DNA from: Nymphaea colorata
Taxonomy: Eukaryota > Streptophyta > Magnoliopsida > Nymphaeales > Nymphaeaceae
NCBI RefSeq assembly: GCF_008831285.2
Contig: NC_045146.1
Location: 18,987,289 to 19,051,288 of the forward strand
Length of the DNA stretch: 64,000 nt
Direction of reading: 5' to 3'
The position numbers were made by a program, and so were the translations under genes. This document shows positions 13,701-29,897 of this stretch, piece by piece. Each line of letters starts with the position of its first letter. The first letter of the stretch is position 1. The notes below the pieces were generated by a model. That model worked only from the letters and a program-made list of their open reading frames with translations. It was not told where the DNA came from and did not search any database.

Positions 13701-14937
13701 CCAAATTCCTTTGTTTGTTTGGTGGGATTACATCACTGAAACGAGTCTGAGCGCGTGGGAAACTTGGCACAACTATTCTAGGATCTACATGACAACGTCA
13801 GACAAGTCATTTTTATGGATGTGCCCGAAGCTTGAGGTGCTCCTTAGATAAGTCAAGATTTGTGAAGTTAGAAAAATGCTAGTGAGTTAGATGTGTATAT
13901 TAGTAAAATTATGAAACTATAATGTTTGCTTTGTAAGGTTGAAGGCTTGAAGCTGATGCTTCTAGAGAACTCATGTTATGTGCAGGTTCCTGCATTTCAG
14001 CAGAAGCATGGCATGTGGCCATGCATGGTGGCTCCAACCAAAATTATTGCTGGCCTGGGCTTGTCGCTGGACATTGATATCTTGGAAGCACCTGGTGCAA
14101 CTGGTGATTATAGAACTTTGCTGACTTCAAAAGCAACTGCAATAGCTAAAGCCTTGTCTGCTCCAATACAGCCACCTCCTTGTATTTTTATTCCTGGGGA
14201 GGATGATCCTAAACCTGGTCGAGTAGACGGCTATGATTTTGGGTTCCTTCACATTAAGGTAGTGGATTATGTATCTGATCATCTTCCAATGCGATATTTA
14301 CTCTTTGATTTAATGGGCACCAATTTCTTATGGTCTGCAACATAACGCTGCTTCTATAGTTGGTACTTTGGTAGGACCAAATGACAAAAAAATGTACTGC
14401 AAAAATGGGAACCTAGATGATCTGTTCTTGGTGGTAACCTCTTAGTTTATCTACTTGTAGGCGATAGACGATGCTGGACATGACAAGGCAAGCTTGTTTA
14501 AGGTGAAAGGCTTAGAAGCAGTCGATAAGGCAATTGGGCAGCTAGCTTGCCTTCTATGGAAGGCTGAAATCACTGGAAAGTTTGAGTACTCGATTTGCAT
14601 AACTGGTGATCATTCCACTCCTGTTGAGTATGGTGATCACAGCTTTGAACCGGTGCCGTTTGCTCTCTGCCGTCTAAAGGATTATGTTGGTGCAGTTGGA
14701 GGAGAGGCCACTGTGATGCACACTTCACTGGAGTCATTTCCACTTCCATCTATAGAAGCCAATGAAGGTGAAAGGAGAACGGAGGAGAGCAGAGGGAATG
14801 TGCAGAATAAGTCGTTCAGTGGTGATACAGTTTGTGAGTTCAATGAAATATCTGCAGCAAGGGGTTGCTTGGGGCGCTTCCAGGGAAGTGAGATGATGGG
14901 AATTATAAAAAAGAGCCTTGAAATCAATTGTCAGTGA
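10726..14937 (+). CDS. 2,3-bisphosphoglycerate-independent phosphoglycerate mutase, archaeal (ApgM) type
   Basis: Five exons: 10726-11025, 12285-12430, 13124-13400, 13986-14258, 14461-14937. They total 1473 nt and 490 residues, and all introns are GT-AG. The protein belongs to the alkaline-phosphatase superfamily. The N-terminal metal site is LIDGLGD (Asp14), and the nucleophilic serine is Ser61 in GCGSDTAH. C-terminal metal-binding motifs are DDAGHDK (Asp336, His339, Asp340) and TGDHSTP (Asp382, His383). Family knowledge: interconverts 3- and 2-phosphoglycerate in lower glycolysis without a 2,3-BPG cofactor. Flowering plants carry this archaeal-like form beside the classic iPGAM. No transit peptide is visible, so a cytosolic site is likely. 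Exon 1 is clearly more GC-rich than the introns. Intron 1 (about 1.26 kb) is the longest. Activity of the plant protein is inferred from motifs only. Confidence 0.93.
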
Positions 14938-16800
14938 GCAGTTTCAAAAATTTTGCGGATCAAAAGGAGCCTTAAACTTATTAAATGTTTGGAGAATCAA
15001 CTTTTCCCGTCTGTTTGAATGAAATAATTCCTTTTGTTTCCCATTTCCAACTTCTCATATGTTATATAATAAAAATTTTGGCTGCACAATATTGTTGGAG
15101 CAGTTGCTTCCGCGATCCAAAGGAGTCAGCGTAGCTGGATGGGCCTTGCTCAGATCGAAGTTGTAGATGTTTGAACTTGGTGTTCATTTTTTTTTCGGCG
15201 ACTGTTAGATAGGGTGCTAATCTTATTATAATCTCGTAATTTAGCTTAAAAGGCAAGTTGAAAAAACTCCCGTTTTGAAGAAATAGAAAAGCAATTTGGA
15301 ACATTTAAAAAGGCACCATGAGAGTACGAGATAAAGTTTCTCATGGTTCATACGGTTCAACGAAGGCTCTTGTTTAGCTGTTGCCAATAAGAGTGATGCC
15401 CGAGTTAGAAAGATGAAACACGTGAGATCAGTTCTTCAAATTATCGAAAAACTGGTGTTCCACTAAATGAAATTGTCACGTAGCATTTGTAACAGTTTAA
15501 CTTTCAGTTTAAAAAAAAAACAAAAAAAGACAAGCCAAACTCAACTTCTTATTCATCTCTCTTTTTCTCTTCATGTCCCTAAGTTTTCTGTAATTACCAC
15601 TCAACGAGGAGGAATTATTAAAATATAAGAGTAGTGGTCATAACGGGGAGACGCCATCTTCAAGCAGACGTCTCTTTTGATGCAAGAGGACATGGTCGAA
15701 CTCACTAACACGAACATGGCAGATACAGATACCATTTCAATATCACTATTTTTTTAGTAGTTTAACCTTAGTTCCATGAAAACTAATCTAGTTAATTGAA
15801 AAATTAGAGCGACTTTTATTAACTAAAAAAGTTTTAAAACTTCGCATCCTCTCCTGCCACTTAAAGCGGTCGCACCACGGCCTCAAAAAGGCTTCAGGTC
15901 AAGGTTTCCTTTGAAATTACATGTGCCAATTTTATGATGTACATACCTAAGTCCACATAGTGTTTATTAGCAGAGTTTAGTGGGTTTATTTCGAGCAAGT
16001 TCATGCAGATGTATATTGTCAAATCTCAATTGATATTGTAAATCAATATTCAGAAAGTGGAAAGCACCAGAGATCATGCAAGGCTAGTCTTTGCTTGTTT
16101 ACTGTTGCTGGCTGTCTATACGGAACTCAAATCATGTTAAGTTCCTGACTTAGTCTTTGTTTTCACATACAACTTTCTCAAATCGATTGTTCTGATCCAA
16201 ATGTAACGGTTTGATGAGTGAAATAAATTTAAGAAGTGACGGTCTTTGTCAAGTATGTGGTTACTTTTGATGTTGAAAATTGCATTTTAACTTGTAGGCC
16301 TTGAGTCAAGCATCTGGGCTGATGCAGGTCTTATCTGCTTTTATCCAGGCTTTAGGCCATAGCTACCAGCAAGTTTGATGGATAAAAGTAAATACTCGAA
16401 GAGCATGCTGCATGGCTGACGGGGTGAAGGAAGTAATGCAAGCCAGGAAACAGAACATAATGAGAGGCAAATTTTAGAGAAGGAAGCGAGTTTCTCGGTA
16501 AATATGTTTTCTGGACTGGAGCTAGCATTTATGAATCTCATTAAGAACTTTGTATTGGAGATTATATTAGGACAAATATGAAACATTACGTGCGCCGAAA
16601 CTCTCAAGGAAACAACTGAAGCTAGATGACAGGCTGAAAAGTGAAAACTGTTACTCGTGTCTGTTACCAAAATGAAGAGAGGAAGAGAAGCATTATGTCA
16701 GATGGCCTTTTCTGCATCATATGTTTTCATTTTGTTGATCAATACGTAAGATATTATTAGTCAAATGATAACAGCATCATTTTTCTGAAATCTAGAAAAG
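14938..16800. other. Convergent spacer between phosphoglycerate mutase and carbonic anhydrase A
   Basis: Both flanking genes end here, so it holds two 3' UTRs plus spacer. I see an A-rich run at 15510-15530 and no open frame with recognisable content. No structured RNA was recognised. Confidence 0.5.
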
Positions 16801-16953
16801 AAAAGCAACAAAATTGTGGAAGTATGTCGTCCTCCATCTTCCCAACACTTCACGCTGCTCATGCTCACTTCTGCAATCTTCAGAAAAAAAAAAGCAACAA
16901 AATTGTGGAAGTTGGTCGTCCTCCATCTTCCCAATACTTCACAGTGCTCATGC

Positions 16954-16962
<9 letters not shown>
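16801..16962. repeat. 73-bp direct repeat, two copies, at the 3' end of carbonic anhydrase A
   Basis: Copy 1 is 16801-16873 and copy 2 is 16890-16962, with a period of 89 bases and only about five mismatches. Each runs from AAAAGCAACAAAATTGTGG to CTCATGCTCACTTCTG. Copy 2 overlaps the last codons and the stop of carbonic anhydrase A, so the duplicated unit includes a piece of that gene's end. Confidence 0.85.
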
Positions 16963-20103
<3,141 letters not shown>

Positions 20104-20758
20104 TGTTAATTTCTCTGTTGAGTGGCTACATTTGAAAAGAGAAAAAGAAAAAGAAAACCTTCAAGTAACAGTCAAATACATATTTATCGTATTTGGGGTT
20201 CACACCAGACACCAACGCACCTCTATATCTTGACGGCAAGGAGAACAGTGGCGTGCTCCTCTTATTTATCGGAACTATATTTTTCTTAGGATGTCGGTTC
20301 CAAATTCAGTTATGGAACTGCATATCAAACCCAAATTTGATTAGTGATCAGACATAGATTTCTTTGATTAGCTTGGAGTAAGTGGATTCAATATCAAATC
20401 TCAATCAAATGTTTTTACTTGACTTAAATTGGTCCACTGTGATGCTATTCAAATTTAAATTTGTAATCCGCCGTTGTTTCCCAAAACCAAATTTAAATTT
20501 CAGTAGCATGAAATCTTACATCTATATGTAATCACATCTGATCTGATTAGATCCCAGTTGAACATCAGACAGATGGTTTTCTCCAGCATTAAAATAAATA
20601 AATAAATCCATTTAATAGTTTTCCTTTCTACAATAAAAAAAATCCATTTAATCTGCTCGTTCCTTATAGATAAAGCGTGAATAATATTGGAGTCGTAATA
20701 TAAATCAACAAATTAATTAATAATTCGTGATTTTTCATCAATTGCAGACTGTAGTTAC

Positions 20759-20816
20759 CTGCTCCCCTTGGAATTGGGCTGCTTTGAAGCTTTTTCCTGA
20801 TGAAGAAATGACCGGG
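20759..20816 (-). other. Candidate upstream exon of carbonic anhydrase A
   Basis: On the minus strand a 58-nt segment has a strong acceptor (T-rich tract ending TTTTTAG) at 20816 and a donor, AGCAG|GTAACT, at 20759. In the phase that fits the next exon (20125) it is fully open: two bases, 18 codons, two bases. A second 27-nt segment, 20929-20903, with acceptor CACACAG and donor TTTTG|GTAAGT, also fits in phase. Neither holds an ATG, so a first exon or a UTR role remains to be settled. Confidence 0.4.
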
Positions 20817-20929
20817 CTAAAAATTAAAAACAAAAACAAAAAACCCAAATTTTGTTCTTCATGATGAACACAATAATACATTAAATACCAAATTAAACTT
20901 ACCAAAATTTTGGGGCTCGAGCTTCTCGC

Positions 20930-22986
20930 CTGTGTGAAAAATCAAGAACAGAGGTGGAGCAAAAACTGCCTAAGATGCCTAGAATTTAAAGTACCGAGTT
21001 TCAACCAAAGATTGCCAAGAACTTGTGGTTGGATCAAGCTGGAGTTTTTTTCTGTGTGTAATTTAAATCGATGAAAGATTCAAACCGATGGCCGTTCTTT
21101 ATGCCTATCATTATGCATCAAAAGGTCTTGAACAAGTCGTTGTAAGAAAAACTCAACATGGCCCAGAGTTCGAACCCCCAAGCTAAAATTTCTATACTAT
21201 AAAAAGGCGGCATGCATGCCAGATGTTAGAGTTGAAAGTGCTTGGATGTAAACAGGGGCGGACCCAGAAAATTTTCGTGAGGGAAAATTAAAGTTTCTAA
21301 ATTTTGGCTAGTGTTAAAATATTATTTTTTAAAATTTTGATATAGAACAAGTGATTAGTACTATTTTAAAAATATATCAGATTTTGCGCTAACTGCGGAC
21401 ACGGATTTGAGATAATCCAGTCACAAGTGTTAAATTATCCAAACAAACAACGAAGTTTTTTTTTTTTCTTGAAAAAAAAAAAAGAAGAAGTAGAAGTCTC
21501 TGCCTTACTAATACATTGATCTCTGCCATGTTTTTCCAAGCCCTCGAAATTTCTCTTGTAAGGCAAGTCGATAGTAAGTTAATGTCATTTATATTTACAT
21601 GTTATTTTTATTAAATTATTATTTTACTCTTTTTGTAAGTAAATTATGTGTTTCACTTACTTAAGTACTTGTCAATAGCAATAAGGTGCGGGTGAATTTG
21701 TGATACCTTGGAGAGGAAAAAAACCCTAAAAGGTAAATTGTATATTATGGTATGTTTGATACCTTCGCATATTAAATCTAAAAATGATCTAAAATTCACA
21801 TTTGCGGATCCGAATTTTAAAAGTTAATGTCACAATATCTTTGAAATCTGAAACTGGATCCAAATTCTAAACAAATAGTGAATTTCACCAGTGTAAAAAA
21901 ATGTGGATTTTGGTTGAACCTCTGGTTAGTAGATTAGTGATTTCGTATCACTTAGAATCTCATATTAGAATGTTGAGCCAATTGACCTGGCCCTTTGTAA
22001 ACCTACCATACGGATAAAAGCAAAATGTTGAAAATTAAATGTTCACAAAATAAGAAAAAAGTTATAATATTGAAATGTAAAGATCAGTTTCTGTGGGCTT
22101 TCAAATCAGGTTTTAACCTTCTCAACTTCTTAAAATTGGATTTATTTGGACGTACTTCAAATGATTTCCTTCAAATCATCTCAAAAGAGTTGCTAAAAGG
22201 AATAGATAAGGAATTCAGAAGAGAATCAACTAATGATCCATAAGATGTAAGCAACAAGAGAAGTATGTTATCCTACTGTCCAAATGAGAGACATGTTTTT
22301 GTACCTTGAGATATGTAAAAATAGTTTTTGGATGAGTAGGAAGAGTATTTCATCGTATTACTTAGAGAGAATCGAAGTTTCTATTCAACCTTTTGTTCTC
22401 TTAAAGTGTAAGGTTTACTTTGATGCTTTAAGGTGCTGCCGTTACTACTATACTTCAACTTGCATGTCAGTGAACCTCGTTTACATTGATATCTCAAAAA
22501 TTTGAAATAAAGGTTGTGCTCTCTACTTTAACTTGCATGCCGATAATTTCTATCGATTACCCCCTTGTTTGTAACACAGTAAATAGATGCTTAAAATGTT
22601 CTAAAAACGAATGATAATTGAAAAGTCAAAAGGAAGAAATTAGTTAAATAAACTAGAAGCTAAAGAACCTATACAAGAGCATCATTTGCATTTTCTTTTT
22701 TTTGCAACCAAACAAGTTTTGTTTTGCTTAATTAATCAAGTAAATGATTGATACAATTGGAAATCCGGTTCGAAGTGGGATTTGGATTTTACTGTATCTA
22801 TCTGAAAAGCAGAAACACCGAGTCGGTTCCGAATCGGGCTTGGGGCCGGCCAAATTGCAGCCCTACCAGTAAGGTGGGAAACCGCAGAGTGGCGAAGCCG
22901 TCTTCCCTTCTCAACAAAAGGGAAACTCTGCATTTCCCCGCGCTAAAGAGGGAGAGGGAGAAAGAGAGGGAGGGTACTCTGCCGAG
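20930..22986. other. Divergent spacer between carbonic anhydrase A and NOP53
   Basis: The 5' flanks of two genes that point away from each other. It is AT-rich with no recognisable gene. A tRNA-box-B-like AGTTCGAACCCCC occurs near 21168, with no supporting tRNA fold or box A. No first exon of the carbonic anhydrase was found here. Confidence 0.45.
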
Positions 22987-23163
22987 ATGGGGAAGAAGAA
23001 GGCGAAGAGTTCGAGGAAGGGGAAGAAGGAGTGGAGGAGCAACATCAGCACCGCCGACCTCGACGACTTCTTCAGCGAAGCCACCAAGGACGCCCAGAGC
23101 GGCGGCTCCCTCTCCGGCCTCCCCGCTAAGTCCCTCTTCTTCCTGGACTCCTCCCCTGGTAGC

Positions 23164-23199
<36 letters not shown>

Positions 23200-26100
23200 T
23201 TGTGCTTCTGATGCCATTCACAAACAGACCTTTCCGTCAAGCGGAAGATCGAGAAGCAAAGAGCGAAAGTCCTACACTGCGAAAGCTTGCTCCAAAGGAA
23301 CGAATTCGTTCAGGTGATCCCAGCCCCTAAGCGGAAGAAGCCTAAGATGATGCTTCCTTCTGCTGCCAAAAGGAATTCGCTGGTGCAGATGGCTGAAGCC
23401 ACCGTCGCTAAGGTATATAACTGTTTTTCCTGCAAGTTTTGCTCTGAAGTGTTAGCATCGCTTGGTGGTCATTAAGCTACCTTTTATCTATTTTTTCCGT
23501 TTGTCGTGAAGTTTGTTTCTTGGTAAGCTATAATTGAGCCTTCTGCGTCTATTTTTCAGCTATGAAAAAGTAGAAGATAACACCATCGTTAGCCTGGTGA
23601 ATTGAGTCATTTTGGTCCCGTGGACTACAATTAGAAGACGAACAAAGAAAAAAAAAAGAATAGTTTGGTTCCTTTCAAATGCTCGTATTCTTGATTTACT
23701 CTGTCGTCAGTGGATTTAGATTTAGCAACTGAAAATGAGTATATTGATAGTCTTACTTTCTGTTTCAGGCACTAATAGAGGTATGACGTATTTGATATTG
23801 AAAAGAAGATTCTAGAGTCCTATTTTCTAGTCTTTTTGTTTGTCAAAGCAAATCATGCTGTCAGATGAGTTGGGATACCCTGTGGGCGTCCTGATTACTA
23901 GTCATGTTGATTGTGAAATCAGCTTTAGACTGTAACATATGGGTGTTGGGTAGGGGGAGAGAGAGAGAGAGAGAGAGGAACTCACTAATTTTTCTGAACT
24001 ATTTGTTTACCATTTTTTATAAGCAACTATTTGCTCATTAAAACAAACTTATTTAGGTCAGCTTTTCAGGATTTTTTTAGCTAAATTAAAACGTTTAATT
24101 TTGTGGTAAACGTATAAATTCTAATTATTATTTGTTTCAAATATTTCTCATAATCTCTTGCCAGGAAGGAGAGAGAAATGTTGTAGTCATTAAGATTTGT
24201 TACCATTTTTTGTAAAAAAACTACTTAGAGGTCCGCAGTGTAATTTAACATAGGGACAGTTACAAAATTTTATAATAAATAAGAAACATGACATTTCAAA
24301 AAATGTTAATAAAGAAACTAGGTCTGTTCAACACTATCATTGCTTCTGCCTTTATAATACTCATAAAATATACGGATTTTGGCCATAATATTCAAACAAT
24401 TTCAAAACATGGGACATATTCGTGACCATGCTTGAAAGTGAGAAATGTTGAGTAAGATGCCTGATCTATCTAGTGAGATAAAAGTCTTGATAGTAAATAG
24501 ACCTAGGTGTATATGTGTTTTCTTTCTCTAGAAATTTTGAGATACAGGACTATTCCCAATCTGCCTATAGTGTACGTGTGTGTTTCTCAGCATCTTATAA
24601 CCAGCATCACTGAAACTCTTTTCCACATGGCTGGATTGCATATAAATGTTCTTTTCATTTTGTGTTTGCAGAGTGATGGTAATTCGACTTCTATGCTGGT
24701 TGACCTTTGGGAGGATAAAGGTTTTTCTCATGACTTGCTACCTTTTAGTTATTCCAATGTTAGTGCAATGGTATGTGAATCATGAACATGCATTGGTACT
24801 TATGTTCTTTGACCATTTTTTCCTTCCTCCTGCTGTTTGGCAGATGGATCTGATACGAAGGTTCACAAGGTAAATGCATAAACAAATAACTCATAAGCTT
24901 GCCTGTGGTAATTCTATCTTGTTTGTTAGCTATCCCACTTTGGAGAGCTTTCAGTTGTTTATGTTCAGGTTTGTCACGGGTATGAACTTAATTCAGGATT
25001 CTCACCACTAAGTATCAAATGCTTGTAATGTGATGTCAGAAAACATCTGTTTCTTCTATCCCTGCTGTTGAGATTGAACCTCCTGGCTGTTCTTTCAACC
25101 CCTCCTTTGAATCTCATCAGGTTTGTTACTAGTGGTAGCGCGAGTAGTTTTCGTACATGCTCAATTATACTTCATATGTAAGGTTCTACAGTTTTTTCAT
25201 CCATAGATGCATGTTGTTTCTGTTGCAGGATTCTCTAGCCCTTGCTGTAGCTGCAGAAATGCAAAAAATTTACCAAAGGGAGTTGGGTCCCGAACCTGTT
25301 CCAAAAACAGTCCCAGGATCTGGAATTGATGAAGAAGAAGTAAGTTTCTTATGTCCTTTATTTGCAACAAAGCTGAAACTTTGGGTTAGGAGTGGGATTT
25401 GTTGATGGAAAACATTACTCACTTGAGGGCCTTAGCTGAAGAAAGTCTTTGTTTGTATATTTTGGGATATGCTAGTATGTATTATCTGTTATATTTAGAT
25501 GTATTTTTTATTCTATTTTTTTTCTTTTTAATTGAATGGACATCCCAAAGGGTTCAAAGTGCAAGACCATGCTTCAGCATTGAAAGAGAATTTAATAACG
25601 CATTTAGTTATTAGTGGCTAGTGCTACTTATATATTTTTGGTGATTGATCTCCTATTTTAGTATCTTCATACTTTTATACTAAGGGAGGGAAGTTCCTAT
25701 GTCCATGAAGAGTGAATTTTATGCACTTTAAGGAAAGAAAATTCTAGCATGTATCAAACTGAAAATGCTGATGGATTCAGTGGATATCAGGGTTACCTGT
25801 TTCAAATGGGATCATGATTCATGAAGTTGATCATAGTCACCAATATCACTCACAAAAATTTATTGGCAAGGTTTTTCATGGATTTTTTTCTTTTTAAGAT
25901 GAATTTTCTTGGAAAATCTTGGAGGCTTTAAAACTTGAAAAACATAAAGAACAAAGTTATGAGATTATAAAATTATTGTACTTTTCTAATGAAAATATGA
26001 AAAAAAAAACAAGTAGCTTTTTGAGAACATAAAAAGGAAAAGAAAACGTGTGTGCATTATTATCATGGGAGAGGACACTTGATACAAACATGCACTTGCG

Positions 26101-29100
26101 GAGGTACATAACCAGCCTTGATTATTTCACTAGAATGTCTGACAACGTTCAATAAAAAAATGAGCTTCTTTGAAATGGTTTGGCCATTAAAATACTGGTT
26201 AAGAATTAGTTTAATTTAAGATCAGTTTGTGGTACGCAGTTATGATTATGAATATCAACGGTCACAAAGGAATGACATTTGTAGCAACCTTTTTCCTATA
26301 TATGATAAAGTGCTGCAAAGTGCATAACTGTTCTCGTTACTGTTTTTCCTTTTGATGTGTCTGATTGACAATGTTTCACACAAGTGACCATTTTTTTTGC
26401 TAGACGTTCTCTTTTTTGTTGTTCTTTCTGACTTCCTCGCACAATTTTTCTTTTCAGATGTTTTTCCTTGATGTTGATGATGGAGAAGATGAAGATCAGG
26501 AGACTCATGCTGTGAATGGGGTGGAGCAGCAAAGGTAATTATGCAATTACTATATGATTTGCTTCTGAAGTGAGCAAAGCATATCTTATTCTGTCAAAGA
26601 ATTTTGTGAAAACACACCAGTAATTATGCAATTACACTTTATAGGTGATCTGGTTGTACTATATGATTTGATTCTGAAGTGAGTGAGGCATATCTTATTA
26701 TTTCAAAGAATTTTGTGAAGACACTGGTAACCTGTATAGAGTTCTTCGAACTACATTAGAGTCATAACCTATGGATATGCGAGTTTGTATGCAATATTGG
26801 TGGCTGTGTAGAGTATTGATGCTTGTGAATGCTGAGTTTTTGAAGAAAAAAAAATGTTAGGTATATCACCCATGTAGGCATAGATCCATATGTATAAGAT
26901 TTGAAACTTCTCTAGGTATGAGATTGTAGACCATGTCCAGGAAGTCCAAAGTGTGCAAGAGGGATAAGCTTTGTTATATGATTAAGACATACATGGTTGG
27001 CATTATGCACATTCATTGGACATGGATTGCAGGTTGATTGGACCACATGATGCACCAAATAGGTCAACTTGAATCATGTTCAAGATTTTCCTATAGCAGT
27101 AAATTTGTGGTCATAGTACAGTTGCCTAGTTGAAGTAACATGGTATAATGCATTTGCACCATCCTTTTCTAGTAGAAACCGAGGTCTCAATTACTGAAAT
27201 TTTGGGTCACATTTATTTGGAAAGGTTATTTCCATGAGTTCTCTTGTTGTTGCCAATTTAGTTGACAATAAATTTTAAATTTCTTCTGAAATTTTTGAAT
27301 GACATTTTCTGTGATATTTTTCTTAATGTTTGGGAAAGATAAGGCTTTTCTCACTGCTCAACAATGTTTCCTCCATCAAAAGATGTTTAGTTCTTGTTTG
27401 TTTGGCATTGGCTCCATCTGAAAAACATTGCACTTATTGTTGAATCAGGTCCGTAAAAGCAAAAAGACTGACACGAGCTGACATAAATAGACGAGCCAGG
27501 CGTAAGGAACAGCTAAAGGCTGAATTAGAGGCAAAAGAACAGGAGAGAGTTTTGAAGGAGATTGACTGGTAAATTTGTTTACTTGTACGCTTTCTTTTGG
27601 ATATCTTGGTTCTTTTGATGTAGAGATATTGATGATAGCAGCATATCTGATGAAGTATATGGCAATGCAGTTTACCTGACATAATAAAAAAAATAGAGAA
27701 AGAGGATCAAGAAAAGCAAAGGCGTCATATTAGGCGTGTGGTCGCCAAGCAAGAAAAAGCCAAGAGTGGCCCTCCACGCTTGGGAAAGTACAAGTAAGTT
27801 GAAGTGTCATATTTGCCCAAGTTATTTCTTATGCAGAACATTGCTGGTCTACAGAACTCTCAGTAAATTCATTTTCCTGGAGGGTCCCAACAGTCTTTGG
27901 TCCTGGAATTGGCCCTGTAGGTTGAGACTGGTAAGGGCCTTGTTTTGATATTTAATCCTCATTAACAATATCTGACCTAATCATAGTTCTGCTCAAGCAC
28001 CAATTCATTTTCCAGATGAGACGTTACATTGACTAGGATCGTGAATGAGCTTGAGTTTGCACAGGCTTCACAGCTGAGAATTTCTGCACTGGGTTTCTCT
28101 TTCTATTCTGCCATCTATTTTTTATGTATTTTTTCCCTTGTTTCTCATATTTGAAATTTCTAACGTCAGTTGAAAGGAGAAACTGGTTTCTTGTTGCTTT
28201 TTTGTCATGAGAACTCCTTCTATCTAAAATTATATCCATATGGATGTTTTTTCTTTTGGCAAAAATGCCATAACCACTTTAATGTGAGTTTAGTATCCAA
28301 TTGCTTGAATCCTCATGAACCCCATGTTTACTGTTGCTATTGTTGCTGGCAGAGTTGTCACGTGCTTTTGTCAGAAATGCCCGGTTGATGCTTTTATATT
28401 TTTATTTCTTATAAATTACTCTCCTTATTTTTTAGTTTCTAGTTATGGAGTCACATTTTATTGAGAGAAAAAAACTTTTTCATTCTGAGATGGAGGAGAG
28501 ATACTGTCAATGTTTGCAAGCAGAGATCATCTTAAAATGTTCTGTATCTTATAGATCTTACTTCTCCTGTGATCAATTTGACTGATTTGTGGCCTTACAG
28601 GTTTGAACCTGCACCTGTCCAAGTGCTGTTGTCTGAAGAAGTTACAGGGTCTCTGCGGCAGTTGAAGGTATTGATCCATTCATATAAACCAATTTGTTGT
28701 TCTTTCTGTAACTTTTTGTTTCTTTCGTTAAATGAAAATCATTTTCTGGATTTACTGCAGGCATGTTCCACCTTAGCAAAGGACAGGTTTAAGAGTCTAG
28801 AGAAGCGTGGTTTGGTGGTCCCACAAGCAAAACACCGTAGGTATGCACCAAGAACCAGAATTGCCTCTCTTTTTCCTCTTCTAAAGCTATTCCGAAAAAG
28901 TTCTGAGGTTCTCATGAAGATAATGCACATGATATTTGTGGTCGCATGGTTATCCCTGTTGGGTCATGATGGTTAGTTGCTGCATCATGCCCCTTTTTCA
29001 TGAGCTTATGACAATTCCAGCAGTTGTTTTGGGAGAATTGATCTGCAATTTTCCTCATCTGGTTGCCAAAACTTGTGTTACCTCGTATGTTCGTGCCTAG

Positions 29101-29897
29101 CCATCAGTTGAGCTGGCCATTGTCCAGCATAAGGCCATTCCCGAAACAGTAACTTCCCCATTACCCGTTGCCAGAACCATGCAAACAGTAACTCTCTTTT
29201 CTTCCCTTAGAATCTCCAATCTTCGTCTTCTGTAGCAACCTCGCGGACTCACTGGTTCATGCTCCTTTCCTTGCCATTGGAGGCAATGGCTTCCGCATGG
29301 ACATAATGTCCATCAACCCTTCTGCATGTCTATGGCATACAGTTCGTGCTAAGCATATAAAATATATGCATTACTGGCACCTTTTGGCGTTCAGCCAGTT
29401 TACCACCCTTAATGTCACTAATTCCACGCCTATTCCATTTTGCATGGTTCTGGCAACGGGTAATCTTGGGAGGGAGGATGGCCCTCCTTTAGGCTCACAT
29501 TTGATGCAAAGCATTGACCTTCTGATTTTTAGTAAAAGGGTGAGGAAAACCATAGGGGTTAAGATGTAACATAAAGTGCTATGATTAGCAAACACCTTTC
29601 CCACCCATGACCCAAAAAGACGGCTGTGGATAAAATAGGGCAAAATGTTCTTGCTGATGGCCCTTTAGTTTTCTGCTGAAGTATATATCATTCTTTCCTT
29701 TGACATATGGGATGATAGATTGTGAAGGACGTGTTTACCAGCTATTTTTCTGTTTTCCATTTTAATATTATATTTTTAACATTCTTCTTTTCACCGATTT
29801 CTCTAATCAAGTGCTGTCTTTCTGTTCTTGAGCATATTAGCATGCATGTCTTAGATGGACTCAAGTTAATACATGCTTTTGCCTTGCCAGGAGGTAA
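22987..29897 (+). CDS. NOP53/GLTSCR2-like ribosome-biogenesis protein
   Basis: Predicted exons: 22987-23158, 23228-23412, 24672-24720, 24844-24869, 25040-25120, 25229-25339, 26458-26534, 27449-27568, 27671-27793, 28601-28667, 28761-28840 and a short last exon from 29891. Phases agree throughout. The protein starts MGKKKAKSSRKGKKEWR and is very basic, with an acidic run in exon 7 (DVDDGEDEDQE) and a long charged helix in exon 8 (KAKRLTRADINRRAR, then KEQLKAELEAKEQERVLKE). Then come LRLGKYKFEP-type and QVLLSEEVTGSLRQLK segments typical of the Nop53 family. Family knowledge: a nucleolar factor in 60S maturation that recruits the exosome helicase Mtr4 for ITS2 processing; the Arabidopsis relative is SMO4. 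The C-terminus is doubtful: the best acceptor at 29891 gives Arg-Arg-stop and 365 residues, short for plant relatives. A later acceptor would add about 30 unrelated-looking residues. Confidence 0.85.
23163..23209. repeat. (CT)n run just after the first donor of NOP53
   Basis: A CT microsatellite begins a few bases after the GT of intron 1, which is only 69 bases long. The run fills most of that intron and supplies its pyrimidine tract. Confidence 0.85.
26536..26733. repeat. Imperfect tandem duplication in NOP53 intron 7
   Basis: A unit starting TAATTATGCAATTAC and running through TGAAGTGAG...CATATCTTATT...CAAAGAATTTTGTGAA is present twice, from about 26536 and about 26621. The second copy holds an extra 20-odd bases near its start. 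The first copy begins at the splice donor itself, so the second carries a donor-like GTAATT too. Confidence 0.75.
29161..29463. repeat. Widely spaced perfect inverted repeat in NOP53 intron 11
   Basis: The 25 bases at 29161-29185 (TTACCCGTTGCCAGAACCAT and on) are the exact reverse complement of 29439-29463. The 253 bases between show no coding content. This could mark a small DNA transposon or foldback insertion, or a local inversion-duplication. Confidence 0.8.
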
